This document shows, one piece after another, positions 37,374 to 47,933 of a stretch of DNA of 64,000 nt. The notes under the pieces were generated by a model, which worked only from the letters and a program-made list of their open reading frames with translations, was not told where the DNA came from and did no database searches. This DNA is from Pseudomonadota bacterium (GTDB taxonomy: Bacteria > Desulfobacterota > Desulfobulbia > Desulfobulbales > JAGXFP01): assembly GCA_018814305.1 (NCBI GenBank), contig JAHJAA010000089.1:1-64000 (forward strand). Reading direction: 5' to 3'. The number at the start of each line of letters is the position of its first letter. The stretch's first letter is position 1. The translations under genes and the position numbers were made by a program.

Positions 37374-39518
37374 ATGCCTGCACACAAAAAGAACTCCTCT
37401 TTTATTTCAAGTCCCGGTTCACCGCTCCCCATGGGGGCCACCCCGGTTCGCGGTGGGATTAACTTTTCCCTGTTCTCACGCCATGCCACGGCGGTTTCTC
37501 TTTTATTCTTCAAAAGCGGGGCCGGGGAACAATGCGCTGAAATCGTCCTGGACCCGGTTACCAACCGCACCGGCAACATCTGGCATACCCTGGTCCATGA
37601 CCTGGATCCGGGTCTTCGCTACGGCTACCGGGTTGAAGGACCCTGGGATCCCCAAGGGGCTGGGCATCACTTCAAGGGTGACCAAATCCTGCTTGACCCT
37701 TATGCTCGGGCCTTGACCGGCGGCTCGGTGTGGGGTGAGGAGTACCACCGCACCTCGACCGCTGATCCTTACGCATCATACCAGCGACGATGCTGCCTGA
37801 TCACCGATGAATTCGATTGGGAAGGGGATCGCCCCTTAGGTATTCCCTTAAAGGATTCGGTGATCTATGAGCTCCATGTCAGAGGCTTTACCCGTCATTC
37901 AACTTCCGGTGTCGAGTATCCAGGCACGTATCAAGGGATTGTCGAAAAAATTCCATATCTCAAGGATCTCGGAATTACGGCGGTGGAATTGCTGCCCATT
38001 ACCGAGTTCAATGAAAACGAACTCATCACCCGCAATCCCCGAACCAAAGTCCGCCTGAAAAACTTATGGGGCTACAGCCCCCTGGCCTTTTTCGCACCCA
38101 AGGCAGCCTATGCGGTTAACGGCCGGAATGGCAATCAGGTCAATGAATTCAAGGCCATGGTCAAGGCCCTTCACCAGGCGGGTATTGAGGTTATTCTCGA
38201 TATCGTTTTCAATCATACGGCCGAGGGTGGTGCTGACGGTCCGGTCTATAGCTTCCGGGGACTCGACAATTCGATCTACTATATTCTCGGCAAGGATCTG
38301 GAGTATCTCAACTTTTCCGGCTGCGGCAACACCATGAACTGCAACCACCCCCTGGTTCGAAGTCTCATCATGGATTGTCTCCGATACTGGGTGGTGGAGA
38401 TGCACGTGGATGGCTTCCGTTTTGATCTGGCTTCGGTCCTGGGTCGAGACTCAAAAGGCCATGTTCTGGAAAATCCTCCCATGATTGAGCAGATCGCCGA
38501 AGACCCTGTACTGGCCGGGACTAAGATTATCGCCGAAGCCTGGGACGCCTCAGGGCTCTATCAGGTGGGCAGCTTCTCTCCGCACCCTCGCTGGGCGGAA
38601 TGGAACGGTCGGTTCCGGGACGATGTCCGGGCCTTTATGGCCGGACACGATAACACCGTTTCGGTCCTGGCCACCCGGATCAGCGGAAGCGCCGACCTAT
38701 ACCAGCGCCACGGCCTGGCCCCGTTCAACAGCATTAATTTCATCACCAGTCACGATGGCTTTACCCTGGCTGATCTGGTGGCCTACGAACGAAAGCATAA
38801 TAAAGAGAACGGTGAAGATAACCGAGACGGTGATAATAACAATGTAAGCTGGAACAGCGGAGTGGAAGGCGAGTGCCACGATCCCCGGGTTATCGCACTT
38901 CGGGCCCGTCGGGTCAGAACCCTGGCGATCATTCTCTTTCTCTCCCAGGGAACTCCAATGATGGTGGCTGGCGATGAGTTCGGCCGAAGCCAACAAGGCA
39001 ACAATAATGCCTACTGCCAAGACAATTCGGTCAGCTGGTTGAACTGGAATCTCCTCGAAGAAAACCGCTCCCTCCACCATTTCTTCCGGATGCTGATCGA
39101 TTTGCGTCATCGCCATCCCATTTTCCGGCGGGCGGATTTCTTCCATGAACGCCCACCCGGCTCCGAAGAGATCCGCTGGCAGGGGCTGGCACCCGACGCG
39201 CCTGACTGGTCACCGAAAAACAAGACCCTTGGCCTTACCTTATTAGGCGGAGAGGCCACTGAACGCTGGGATGACGATTTTGTGATCCTCCTGAACGGCG
39301 GCCTGAAACAGGCCACCTTCACTTTGCCGATCCCTCCAGCCGGACGGAAGTGGCATCGCCTGATTAATACAGGGGCAACCGGCAACCAGGATATCCTCGC
39401 TGAGACGAAGGCTCCCCCGGCCAGAACCAACCGGGTCTCGGTCCTTGGGATGGGTGGTGTCGTCCTGATCTCTCAACCGGAAGCCGTTCGAAGAAAGCAA
39501 GGAGGTTTAAAGCAATGA
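37374..39518 (+). CDS. glgX: Glycogen debranching enzyme
   Basis: LGATPVRGGINFSLFSRHA-type CBM48 start; VILDIVFNHTAEG, HVDGFRFDLASVLGRD, IIAEAWDASG, SHDGFTLADLVAYERKHNKENGEDNRDG. Confidence 0.9.
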   Translation: MPAHKKNSSFISSPGSPLPMGATPVRGGINFSLFSRHATAVSLLFFKSGAGEQCAEIVLDPVTNRTGNIWHTLVHDLDPGLRYGYRVEGPWDPQGAGHHFKGDQILLDPYARALTGGSVWGEEYHRTSTADPYASYQRRCCLITDEFDWEGDRPLGIPLKDSVIYELHVRGFTRHSTSGVEYPGTYQGIVEKIPYLKDLGITAVELLPITEFNENELITRNPRTKVRLKNLWGYSPLAFFAPKAAYAVNGRNGNQVNEFKAMVKALHQAGIEVILDIVFNHTAEGGADGPVYSFRGLDNSIYYILGKDLEYLNFSGCGNTMNCNHPLVRSLIMDCLRYWVVEMHVDGFRFDLASVLGRDSKGHVLENPPMIEQIAEDPVLAGTKIIAEAWDASGLYQVGSFSPHPRWAEWNGRFRDDVRAFMAGHDNTVSVLATRISGSADLYQRHGLAPFNSINFITSHDGFTLADLVAYERKHNKENGEDNRDGDNNNVSWNSGVEGECHDPRVIALRARRVRTLAIILFLSQGTPMMVAGDEFGRSQQGNNNAYCQDNSVSWLNWNLLEENRSLHHFFRMLIDLRHRHPIFRRADFFHERPPGSEEIRWQGLAPDAPDWSPKNKTLGLTLLGGEATERWDDDFVILLNGGLKQATFTLPIPPAGRKWHRLINTGATGNQDILAETKAPPARTNRVSVLGMGGVVLISQPEAVRRKQGGLKQ

Positions 39519-40060
39519 AGGGGACCAAACAACATCGACTCATGCTGGTGGGGGATTCGATGATCGAATATGGCAACTGGCAGGCCTGGTTTCCTCATTG
39601 GATGGTTGAGAATCTGGGCTGGTCAGGAGAATCAGTGGGGGAACTCCGCCGCCGGGCCGAACTGATCGTCCGGCAACAACAGGAACCGGATCTGGTGCTG
39701 GTAATGATCGGCACCAACAATGTGGCTATGCAGGACTTCAATTTTTTTGCCGACTACGGCAAGATCCTGACCATCTTCCAGGAAGGTTATCCCGGAGCGG
39801 AATTGGTGGCCAACAGTCTCCTGCCCATGGACTTGCGCTATCTGGCCGCAGACACTCTCCCCCGGGTCAACGCCCAGCTCAAAGACCTGAGCCCCCGCTA
39901 CGGAGCCCACTATCTTGATGTCCACACCCACATGGTCGATTCCGTCGGCCACCCCTTGGCCGACGTCCTTGAGGATGAAGTCCATCTCAGCCATTTTGGT
40001 TATACCATCTGGGCCGGGGTATTAAAGGATTTCCTCAACAGTTTTCCACCAAAGACCTGA
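39515..40060 (+). CDS. SGNH/GDSL-type hydrolase
   Basis: LMLVGDSMIEYGNW, LVLVMIGTNNV; ATGA overlap with glgX. Confidence 0.85.
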   Translation: MKGTKQHRLMLVGDSMIEYGNWQAWFPHWMVENLGWSGESVGELRRRAELIVRQQQEPDLVLVMIGTNNVAMQDFNFFADYGKILTIFQEGYPGAELVANSLLPMDLRYLAADTLPRVNAQLKDLSPRYGAHYLDVHTHMVDSVGHPLADVLEDEVHLSHFGYTIWAGVLKDFLNSFPPKT

Positions 40061-40184
40061 GACAATCGAACCAGAACAATCAAAGGTATTTGCCCCAGAG
40101 CAGAGAATCCGCTTCCGTGCACCAGGGCGGGCTACTGCCGACCATCACCGGGAGCCGCCATCAGGCCACCCAATGACCATCTGA

Positions 40185-40499
40185 TCACTTAATAAATGAG
40201 CAGCAGTAATCCGTAACGCTCTTGATTTTGAGATTGAATTTAGCGTTGGCCGGGACCTCGAAGGCCTCGCCACCTTTGATCGTCCGCCAGACCTGCTCCT
40301 GGGGCAACAGAACCTCAAGGTCGCCGGAAAAGATCTCCATTATCTCCTTGTCCGCAGTGTTGAATTCATACTCCCCAGGCAGCATGACCCCCAAGGTTTT
40401 CTTGGACCCATCGCCAAACAGAATGGTCCGGCTGGTCACCCCGCCGTCATGATAGATATTCGCCTTTTTGATCACACTGACATTATTGAATTGTTCCAT
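40185..40499 (-). CDS. ppnP: Pyrimidine/purine nucleoside phosphorylase PpnP (YaiE) family
   Basis: NVSVIKKANIYHDGGVTSRTILFGDGSKKTLGVMLPGEYEFNTADKEIMEIFSGDLEVLLP. Confidence 0.85.
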   Translation of the reverse strand: MEQFNNVSVIKKANIYHDGGVTSRTILFGDGSKKTLGVMLPGEYEFNTADKEIMEIFSGDLEVLLPQEQVWRTIKGGEAFEVPANAKFNLKIKSVTDYCCSFIK

Positions 40500-40880
40500 G
40501 GGGTATCCTTATTGAACGATATTGTTGGGTTTTCCCGAGAGGTTTCCCGGTATCCATTTTTCCTGGCTGGCTCCAGCGCCAATCCCTATTTTTTTTTTGC
40601 ACCTTAACCAAATCAAGCAAATATATTCAATTTTCCCAGGCCCCGCTGTAAGAAAATTCCTCGTCCGAAGGTAGGACCCCACCATTCACAAGCTTTTAAA
40701 AACCACTTTTTCTACTGGTTTTGTCGACAAGAATCCATTATGTTTTAGTTGATACAAAAATGTAGAAAAATACTCTAGATGAGGAACATTTTTGTGGCAC
40801 CATGACACCCTGAACATTCAGCGAAGGACGAGTGCCAATTCCACCATTCTCCACCACTAAAAACCGCGGTGCCAACCCAG

Positions 40881-42437
40881 ATGACCGATCAACTCCATAC
40901 CGAACAAGATTTTGCCGACCTCAGCAGTCTTTATGAAATCACCAGGGCCCTGGCCTCTTCCCTTGACCTGAGGGAATGCCTGGAAGAGGTCATGAAAGTT
41001 CTTGAACGCACCACCGACATGACCAACTTTACCGTGACCATCGTCAATCCAGCCACCGGACAATTGGAGATCGAAGTGGCCCACGGGATGACCCCCGAGG
41101 CCAGGAAACTCGGGAAATATAAGATCGGCGAAGGCATCACCGGTCGAGTGGTGGCGGGCGGCACCCCCATCGTAGTACCACAGATCAGTGAGGAACCGCT
41201 CTTCCTCAACCGGACCAGATCCCGCGACACCGTCAAAAATGAATCGATTTCCTTTATCTGCGTCCCCATCAAGAGAAGCCGTGAGACCATCGGGGCATTG
41301 AGCGTGGACCGGGCCTATCACCATGGCATGAATTTCGAGAAAGACCTCCAATTCCTCACGGTGATCAGCGGTCTGATCGCCCAGAGTGTCACCAGAATTC
41401 AAGCGGTCAATCAGGAACGGGAACGTCTGCAGACCGAGAACCGGCGGCTGAAGATGGAGTTGTCCGGCAAGTACCAGTTCGAGCAGATCGTCAGCAACAG
41501 CAGTCGAATGCAAGAGGTCTACGAGATGATGCACCGGGTCATGGACAGTAACGCCACGGTCTTATTGCGCGGCGATTCCGGAACCGGCAAGACCCTGATC
41601 GCCAAAGCCCTCCATTACAACAGCAAACGAGCCAAGGATCCCTTTGTGGTGGTCAACTGTTCAGCCATGCCTGAAACCCTCCTGGAAAGTGAATTGTTCG
41701 GCCATGAAAAAGGGGCCTTCACCGGGGCCCATGCCACCAAAGTCGGCCGATTTGAACTGGCTGGCAGCGGCACCTTGTTCCTCGATGAAATCGGGGAGCT
41801 CTCCCATAGTATCCAAGTAAAACTGCTCAATGTCGTCCAAGACCGCGAGTTCCACCGCCTGGGCGGGATCAAGGTCATTAAGAGCCAATCCCGACTGGTT
41901 GCGGCAACTAATAAAAATCTGGAGGAGGCTGTGGAAAACGGCAGCTTCCGGGAAGACCTCTATTACCGGCTAAACGTCTTTCCCATCTATATCCCTTCCC
42001 TGGCCAACCGCCGCACCGATATTCTGCTGCTGGCCGAATATTTTTTGGATAAATACTGCCGGGAAAACAGCAAACAGATCAAACGGATCTCGACTCCAGC
42101 TATCGATCTGCTCATGCAGTATCACTGGCCGGGCAATGTTCGGGAGTTGGAAAACTGTATCGAACGGGCGGTTATTATCTGTGATGACGACTCCATTAAG
42201 AGTTATCACCTCCCCCCAAGCCTGCAGACCTCGGAAGCCATCCGCGGGGCTGATGAAGATGTTTCTTTCGCCCAGGCCGTGGAGAATTTTGAACGGGAAC
42301 TGATCATCTCCGCCCTCAAAAAAACCCGGGGCAATCAGACCCAGGCGGCTGCCGTATTGGGCTCGTCACTCCGGATCATCAACTACAAGATTGGCAACTA
42401 CGGAATCGACTGCCGCCTCTACAAAGGGGGAAAATGA
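40881..42437 (+). CDS. GAF domain sigma-54-dependent transcriptional activator (NifA-like architecture)
   Basis: GAF N-term, [28 protein letters not shown], Fis-type HTH C-term. Confidence 0.9.
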   Translation: MTDQLHTEQDFADLSSLYEITRALASSLDLRECLEEVMKVLERTTDMTNFTVTIVNPATGQLEIEVAHGMTPEARKLGKYKIGEGITGRVVAGGTPIVVPQISEEPLFLNRTRSRDTVKNESISFICVPIKRSRETIGALSVDRAYHHGMNFEKDLQFLTVISGLIAQSVTRIQAVNQERERLQTENRRLKMELSGKYQFEQIVSNSSRMQEVYEMMHRVMDSNATVLLRGDSGTGKTLIAKALHYNSKRAKDPFVVVNCSAMPETLLESELFGHEKGAFTGAHATKVGRFELAGSGTLFLDEIGELSHSIQVKLLNVVQDREFHRLGGIKVIKSQSRLVAATNKNLEEAVENGSFREDLYYRLNVFPIYIPSLANRRTDILLLAEYFLDKYCRENSKQIKRISTPAIDLLMQYHWPGNVRELENCIERAVIICDDDSIKSYHLPPSLQTSEAIRGADEDVSFAQAVENFERELIISALKKTRGNQTQAAAVLGSSLRIINYKIGNYGIDCRLYKGGK

Positions 42438-42539
42438 GCAGGGGCGGCGCATCTTCACGTGATTTTGAACGGCTGCATAGTAATGCTATAGCGGCCATTC
42501 AAAATCACGCAAATCTGCATCACCCCTGCTCATTTTCCC
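42428..42539. repeat. 112-bp imperfect palindrome spanning the regulator stop codon
   Basis: Outer arms GGGAAAATGAGCAGGGG/CCCCTGCTCATTTTCCC (17 bp perfect); inner arms CGTGATTTTGAA/TTCAAAATCACG plus GGC.GC..ATAG. Confidence 0.85.
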
Positions 42540-42570
42540 ATTTTTCAGTATTCTCCATGACCAACGAATC

Positions 42571-43125
42571 ATGAACATTCTACTGCATGTCTGTTGTGGG
42601 CCCTGTACGGTTTATCCTTATCGAATTTTAACGGAAGAGGGGTATTCCCTGGCCGGATATTTTCATAATCCCAATATCCATCCGTTTCAGGAATTCAAGC
42701 GGCGGCTCACTGCCCTGGAGGAATTCTGTCGGCAAACCGGATTCCAGATGGCATATGATCGTCGCTACGGTCTCAAAGAGTATCTGCGGGAGGTAGTATT
42801 TCACGAAGAGAACCGCTGCCTGATCTGTTACCGGATGCGGCTTGTAGCTACGGCTAAAGTTGCCAAAGAACAGCGAGCCGAGGCCTTTTCCTCAACCCTG
42901 CTCTATAGTCGGTACCAGAAGCATGAGGCCATTCGGCGGATCGGGGAAGAAGTGGCGGAAGAGGAGGGTGTCCCCTTTTATTACCGGGATTTTCGGGAAG
43001 GATGGCAGGAAGGAATCGACGGCGCTGTTGCCATGGAGCTTTACCGCCAACCGTATTGCGGCTGCATTTACAGTGAACAGGAGCGGTACGACAAAACGAC
43101 CCGGAAGCAGCGCGTCAAGGATTAA
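42571..43125 (+). CDS. queH: Epoxyqueuosine reductase QueH-like
   Basis: LLHVCCGPCTVYPYRIL...EENRCLICYRMRL...PYCGCIYSEQERY. Confidence 0.9.
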   Translation: MNILLHVCCGPCTVYPYRILTEEGYSLAGYFHNPNIHPFQEFKRRLTALEEFCRQTGFQMAYDRRYGLKEYLREVVFHEENRCLICYRMRLVATAKVAKEQRAEAFSSTLLYSRYQKHEAIRRIGEEVAEEEGVPFYYRDFREGWQEGIDGAVAMELYRQPYCGCIYSEQERYDKTTRKQRVKD

Positions 43126-43133
43126 CCTCCCGT

Positions 43134-43835
43134 TTACTCTTCTTCGCCGGTCAGCTCTGGAGACCGCTCACCTTTTGTCGGAAGGCTTTCAATTTTCTTC
43201 AGCAACTCAAGGGCCTTCTGGGCAGCCTCAGTGCCTGGATACACCTGGGCAAGTTCACGGGCCCGTTTCTCGGCTTGCCCAACTTCCTTGGTCCGAAAAT
43301 AAAAATTTGCCACATAGAGCTCATGGTCAGCGAGAAAATTACGGGACTTGTCGATTAACACCTTTGCCTCTTCGGTGTAAGGTGAATTGGGATAGGTCTT
43401 GAGCAATCGGGCAAGACTGCTGATGGTTTCGGTGGCCTGGCCGGGATCCCGGTCAATTGTGGACAGACTCAGAAAATGACTGCGCCCGACCTGAAACAAG
43501 ACATAGGGCATGGCCTCATTGGTCGGATGATTTTTTTCAAACTCCGCATAGAGTTTCAAGGCCTCTTCATACTCATCCTGGTAGTACTTGCAGTCTGCTG
43601 ATTTCAATTCGGCCAGGAGAGAAAAACGGGTAAAGGGATAGTGCTCCTTGATGGTATTAAAGATCTCATTGGCACTGTAGTAGTTTCCCTTACCAAAGCG
43701 CTCCATGGCTTTACTGGTCAATTCCTCCGCCGGAGCGACCTGATCTTCCAGTGAGGCGCAACCACCCTGGAGCAAAAAGGCCATGAGCAAAAGAGAACCA
43801 TATAGGAAAACGCCTATTTGTTGGGGTCTTAACAC
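43134..43835 (-). CDS. bamD: Outer membrane assembly lipoprotein BamD/YfiO family
   Basis: Lipobox LLQGGC; GNYYSANEIFNTIKEHYPFTRFSLLAELKSADCKYYQDEYEEALKLYAEFEKNHPTNEAMPYVLF. Confidence 0.9.
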   Translation of the reverse strand: MLRPQQIGVFLYGSLLLMAFLLQGGCASLEDQVAPAEELTSKAMERFGKGNYYSANEIFNTIKEHYPFTRFSLLAELKSADCKYYQDEYEEALKLYAEFEKNHPTNEAMPYVLFQVGRSHFLSLSTIDRDPGQATETISSLARLLKTYPNSPYTEEAKVLIDKSRNFLADHELYVANFYFRTKEVGQAEKRARELAQVYPGTEAAQKALELLKKIESLPTKGERSPELTGEEE

Positions 43836-44767
43836 GTCTGCTCCGATGCCTTTTCCAGAAGATAATCTTCAGCCGAGAGTGCTGCCACAGCCCCTTCACC
43901 GGCTCCATTGATAATTTGACGGACATTCTTGGAACAGATGTCACCTGCCGCCATCACTCCAGGGATATTGGTCCGCATCTCAGCATCGGTAACCACGAAT
44001 CCATTCTTGAGCGTCAACTGGTCGGCTGGCAACACTTCATTGTTTGGAATCACCCCGATCAGGACAAAGATCCCCTGAACAGCCAGGGTGGACTCCTTGC
44101 CCTCGGTATCACGGAGTGCGAGTTCTTCGACCCCGTTGGTGCCACGAATTTCTTTAACGTAGGAATTCCAGAGGAACTCGATTTTCGGATTGGCTTTGGC
44201 CTGATCCTGAAGAATCGTGGTGGCACGAAGCTGATCCCGACGATGGATAAGGGTCACTTTTTTGGCAAAACGGGTCAAAAACATCGCCTCCTGGACGGCG
44301 GTATTGCCGCCGCCCACCACGGCGATTTCCTGATCACGGAAAAAAGGTCCGTCACAGGTCGCACAGTACGATACCCCCTTGGCGGCCAACTCCTTCTCGC
44401 CGGGAACCCCAAGGATGTTGGGCCTGGCGCCGGTGGCCAGAATCACCGCCTGGGTGGTGATTTCATTGCCATCGGCGAGTTGGATCTTCTTGCTGGCAGC
44501 CCCGAGATCCATACCGGTCACTTCGGCTCCATTTCTGATCTCAAGACCAAACCGATCCGCCTGGGCCTTCATTTTATCCGCCAGATCAAAACCGGATATC
44601 CCGTCAGGAAAACCGGGATAATTATCAATCCAGTCGGTGTTCAGGATCTGCCCCCCCGGAACGCCCCTTTCAAGAAGTACCGTTTTCAAGCGGGCTCTGG
44701 CCGCATAAAGTCCAGCGGTCAGCCCACCAGGTCCGCCACCGACAATTATAAGTTGATAGTCTGCCAT
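43829..44767 (-). CDS. trxB: Thioredoxin reductase
   Basis: IIVGGGPGGLTAGLYAAR, CATCDGPFF, VVGGGNTAVQEA. Confidence 0.95.
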   Translation of the reverse strand: MADYQLIIVGGGPGGLTAGLYAARARLKTVLLERGVPGGQILNTDWIDNYPGFPDGISGFDLADKMKAQADRFGLEIRNGAEVTGMDLGAASKKIQLADGNEITTQAVILATGARPNILGVPGEKELAAKGVSYCATCDGPFFRDQEIAVVGGGNTAVQEAMFLTRFAKKVTLIHRRDQLRATTILQDQAKANPKIEFLWNSYVKEIRGTNGVEELALRDTEGKESTLAVQGIFVLIGVIPNNEVLPADQLTLKNGFVVTDAEMRTNIPGVMAAGDICSKNVRQIINGAGEGAVAALSAEDYLLEKASEQTC

Positions 44768-44782
44768 AGTTCTTTAACAAAG

Positions 44783-44808
44783 AAAGGCTCGGACCGCGCC
44801 GAGCCTTT
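44783..44808. terminator. Intrinsic terminator between trxA and trxB
   Basis: AAAGGCTCGG accg CGCCGAGCCTTTT. Confidence 0.7.
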
Positions 44809-44896
44809 TCTGGTCATTATTGCCGATCATAAATGATCTTTTCGTTGAAGTTCCAAGGGGTTCGTCCGGAAACGTTCAAACTGGACGAAAACCAGC

Positions 44897-45223
44897 TTAA
44901 ATTGCCCGGTCCAGCATGGTCTGAATCTGGGCCTTGCCTACGGCTCCGGTGACCTGATCAACCACATTGCCATCCTTGAAGAGAATAAGAGTGGGGATGG
45001 CTCTGATCCCGAATTTACCCGGGGTGGCCGGATTTTCATCCACATTCATCTTGGCGACCACCACCTTACCGGCGTAGGAATCAGCCAATTCTTCAATCAC
45101 CGGGCCGATGGCCTTACAGGGACCGCACCAAGGGGCCCAAAAATCGACCAGACAAGGGGTGCTGCTCTTAATGGTCGCTTCAAAATCCGCATCAGTAAGA
45201 TGTGTTACATTGGCTCCGGCCAT
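44897..45223 (-). CDS. trxA: Thioredoxin
   Basis: LVDFWAPWCGPCKAIGPVIEELA...GIRAIPTLILFKDG. Confidence 0.95.
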   Translation of the reverse strand: MAGANVTHLTDADFEATIKSSTPCLVDFWAPWCGPCKAIGPVIEELADSYAGKVVVAKMNVDENPATPGKFGIRAIPTLILFKDGNVVDQVTGAVGKAQIQTMLDRAI

Positions 45224-45529
45224 GAATGTTCTCCTTTGTGAGCTATTTGGGGAAACTTTTCGAGAAATGGTCAATATTTTCACAAACAGCTAAATAATTG
45301 TCGCGCCGTTTGAGATTCCTCAGTAAAAAAATCGAGTCATCCGATCAGGTTTTTTCAAGATCAGGAATATCTTAACTACTGTTGTCGTGCATGACAAGTC
45401 TATTTGTTGCCAATTCGAGGACCTTGCCTGCTGATCCTTTCCTGGCGGGTTTCGGGGGGTACGCGATTCTGCTGATCGTTACCCACGGTAACTGAAGGAG
45501 AACCCCACAACCTATACATGGAGGTCCCG

Positions 45530-45922
45530 ATGGATGAAATCAGTGACCTGGAAATGGTCCGCGTGATCGGTGAATTTCTGGAACTGGGGCATATGGACAA
45601 CATAGCAGCCCTCTTCCGCAAGGAACCACAGTGGTATCGTTTAACTGGTGAACTCGTACAGGACGAACGGTTCATGGTCCGGATGGGAGTCGCGGTCCTC
45701 TTTGAAGAACTGGTGACAACCCACCCTGAAGAGGTCAGGCAGGCCATCCCCTCACTCCTGCCATTACTGACCGACCCGACCCCCTTTATCCGGGGCGAGG
45801 CCTGCACCATCCTGGGTATAATCAACAGCCCCGACGCTCTTCACCACCTCGCCGCCCTCACCGATGATCCCGATCCCCAGATCCGCGAAATTGTTGAGGA
45901 CTGTCTCAAAGGGAGGACCTGA
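45530..45922 (+). CDS. HEAT-repeat protein (DVU0298-like)
   Basis: MDEISDLEMVRVIGEFLELGHMDNIAALFRKEPQWYRLTGELVQDERFMVRMGVAVLFEEL; PFIRGEACTILGIINSPDALHHLAAL. Confidence 0.7.
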   Translation: MDEISDLEMVRVIGEFLELGHMDNIAALFRKEPQWYRLTGELVQDERFMVRMGVAVLFEELVTTHPEEVRQAIPSLLPLLTDPTPFIRGEACTILGIINSPDALHHLAALTDDPDPQIREIVEDCLKGRT

Positions 45923-46034
45923 AGGACGGATCTTTCAACGGTTCTACCCTGCTCTCCAACCGGGATAATACAATTCTCCAAGTCCGCCAGACCCCAAGAG
46001 TCAACGTCAGGTCATGACGATAAACACTTTCAGC

Positions 46035-47822
46035 TTAATCCTCTTTCCAATCGGGACGAAGAGAGAGCTCGGTCAGCTGTTTGCGGGCCACCGAGGCCGG
46101 GGCATCGGTCATGGGGCAGCCGGCCTTCTGGGTCTTGGGGAAGGCGATGACGTCACGGATGCTCTCGCGACCACAGAGGATCATCATCAAGCGGTCAAGA
46201 CCAAAGGCCAGGCCGCCATGGGGTGGGGCGCCCAGTTCCAGGGCCTGGAGCAGAAAGTCGAACTTTTCCCGGGCCTCCTCAGGGGTAATCCCCAAGGCCA
46301 GGAAGATCTTTTCCTGGAGTTCCATTTGATGGATACGGATGCTGCCGCCGCCGATTTCAGTCCCGTTTAAAACGAGATCATAGGCCCGGCTGAGGGCCTT
46401 GCCCGGATCAGATTCCAGAAGCTCCAGATCCTCCTCCCGGGGGGCGGTAAAGGGATGGTGTACTGCGGTAAAACGTTTGGCCTCCTGGTCATACTCCACC
46501 AGGGGGAAATCGGTGACCCAGATAAAATTAAAACTCCCCGCTGGCATAAAACCCAGCCGCCGGGCCAACTCAAGTCGAAGTTCGGCCAGGGCCGCATGGA
46601 CCACAGCCGGGGTGTCCGCCACAAAGAACAAGAGATCCCCGGTTTCAGCACCCAGGGTAGCAGCCATGGCCTTCCGTTCCTCTTCGGTGAAGAACTTGGC
46701 AATGGGTGACTGCCATTCGCCATTCTCCTTCATCTTGACCCAGGCCAGACCCTTGGCCCCGAAATTGGCCACATAGCTGGTGAGATCATCCAGATCCTTC
46801 CGCGAAAAATCCGCACAGCCCTTGGCATTGATACTCTTAACCATGCCGCCCTTTTCCACCACGGTCTTAAACACCTTGAAAGAGCAGTCCTTGACCACCT
46901 CGGTGAGGCTGGTCAGTTCCAGACCGAAACGGGTATCGGGCCGGTCGGTGCCAAAGCGATCCATGGCCTCGCGATAGGTGATCCGGGGAAATGGGGGGGC
47001 CACCTCAAGATTTAAGGTCGCCTGAAAGAGGCGGTTGATCATCCCTTCGGCCACCTCGATGATCTCCTCCTCGGTGATGAAGGACATCTCCATATCAATC
47101 TGGGTGAACTCAGGCTGGCGATCGGCCCGCAAGTCTTCATCCCGGAAGCACTTGACAATCTGGTAATAGCGGTCCATTCCGGCCACCATCAACAGCTGTT
47201 TGAAGAGCTGCGGGGACTGGGGCAGGGCATAAAAACGGCCGGCATTGACCCGGCTCGGCACCAGATAGTCCCGGGCGCCTTCCGGAGTGGAGCGGGTTAG
47301 AACCGGAGTTTCAATCTCCAGAAAATTCAAGTCATTCAGAAATGTACGAATCGCCTGGCACGCCTGATGGCGTTTAACCAGGGCCTCGGCCATCTGGGGC
47401 CGGCGCAGGTCGATATAGCGATATTTAAGTCGAAGGTTTTCGGAGACCTCGACATCCTCGTCCAGTGGAAAAGGAGGGGTCTTGCTCCGATTGAGGATCC
47501 GGAGTTCATCAACCAGGATTTCGATCTCACCGGTCGCCAGTTTCGAATTGACCATCCCGTCCGGCCTACCACTGACTCGACCACGGACGGCAATGACCCA
47601 CTCACTCCGCAGACCGTGGGCCTTGGCGTGGACCTCTGCATTCAGCTCGGGGTTAAAGACCACCTGGGTCAGACCATAGCGGTCACGCAGATCGATGAAA
47701 ATAACCCCGCCGTGATCTCGCCGGCGGAGGACCCAGCCCATCAGGGTGACCTCTTGACCAATATGGGTCTGATTAAGGTCGTTACAGTAATTGGATCTCT
47801 TCAGGGTGCCCATCGATTCCAT
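46035..47822 (-). CDS. aspS: Aspartyl-tRNA synthetase
   Basis: [38 protein letters not shown]-like, [30 protein letters not shown]. Confidence 0.95.
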   Translation of the reverse strand: MESMGTLKRSNYCNDLNQTHIGQEVTLMGWVLRRRDHGGVIFIDLRDRYGLTQVVFNPELNAEVHAKAHGLRSEWVIAVRGRVSGRPDGMVNSKLATGEIEILVDELRILNRSKTPPFPLDEDVEVSENLRLKYRYIDLRRPQMAEALVKRHQACQAIRTFLNDLNFLEIETPVLTRSTPEGARDYLVPSRVNAGRFYALPQSPQLFKQLLMVAGMDRYYQIVKCFRDEDLRADRQPEFTQIDMEMSFITEEEIIEVAEGMINRLFQATLNLEVAPPFPRITYREAMDRFGTDRPDTRFGLELTSLTEVVKDCSFKVFKTVVEKGGMVKSINAKGCADFSRKDLDDLTSYVANFGAKGLAWVKMKENGEWQSPIAKFFTEEERKAMAATLGAETGDLLFFVADTPAVVHAALAELRLELARRLGFMPAGSFNFIWVTDFPLVEYDQEAKRFTAVHHPFTAPREEDLELLESDPGKALSRAYDLVLNGTEIGGGSIRIHQMELQEKIFLALGITPEEAREKFDFLLQALELGAPPHGGLAFGLDRLMMILCGRESIRDVIAFPKTQKAGCPMTDAPASVARKQLTELSLRPDWKED

Positions 47823-47933
47823 GGGATTGACTCCTTATGTCCGGGAATGAACTCGGAAATTATTTGGTTAATATCACTTTCAGTCTTAATCTCTGCCGGC
47901 AAAGGATGAAAACAAAGCCGGCACAATACTCAA

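Noticed and set aside
40718-40735. TTGTCGACAA palindrome upstream of the sigma-54 regulator
   Set aside because: 10-bp perfect palindrome, but single and without further support. Could be an operator but not distinguishable from chance.
40790-40812. tggcaccatgacacc as a sigma-54 promoter
   Set aside because: Matches the -24 TGGCAC element but lacks a -12 TTGC at the required spacing.
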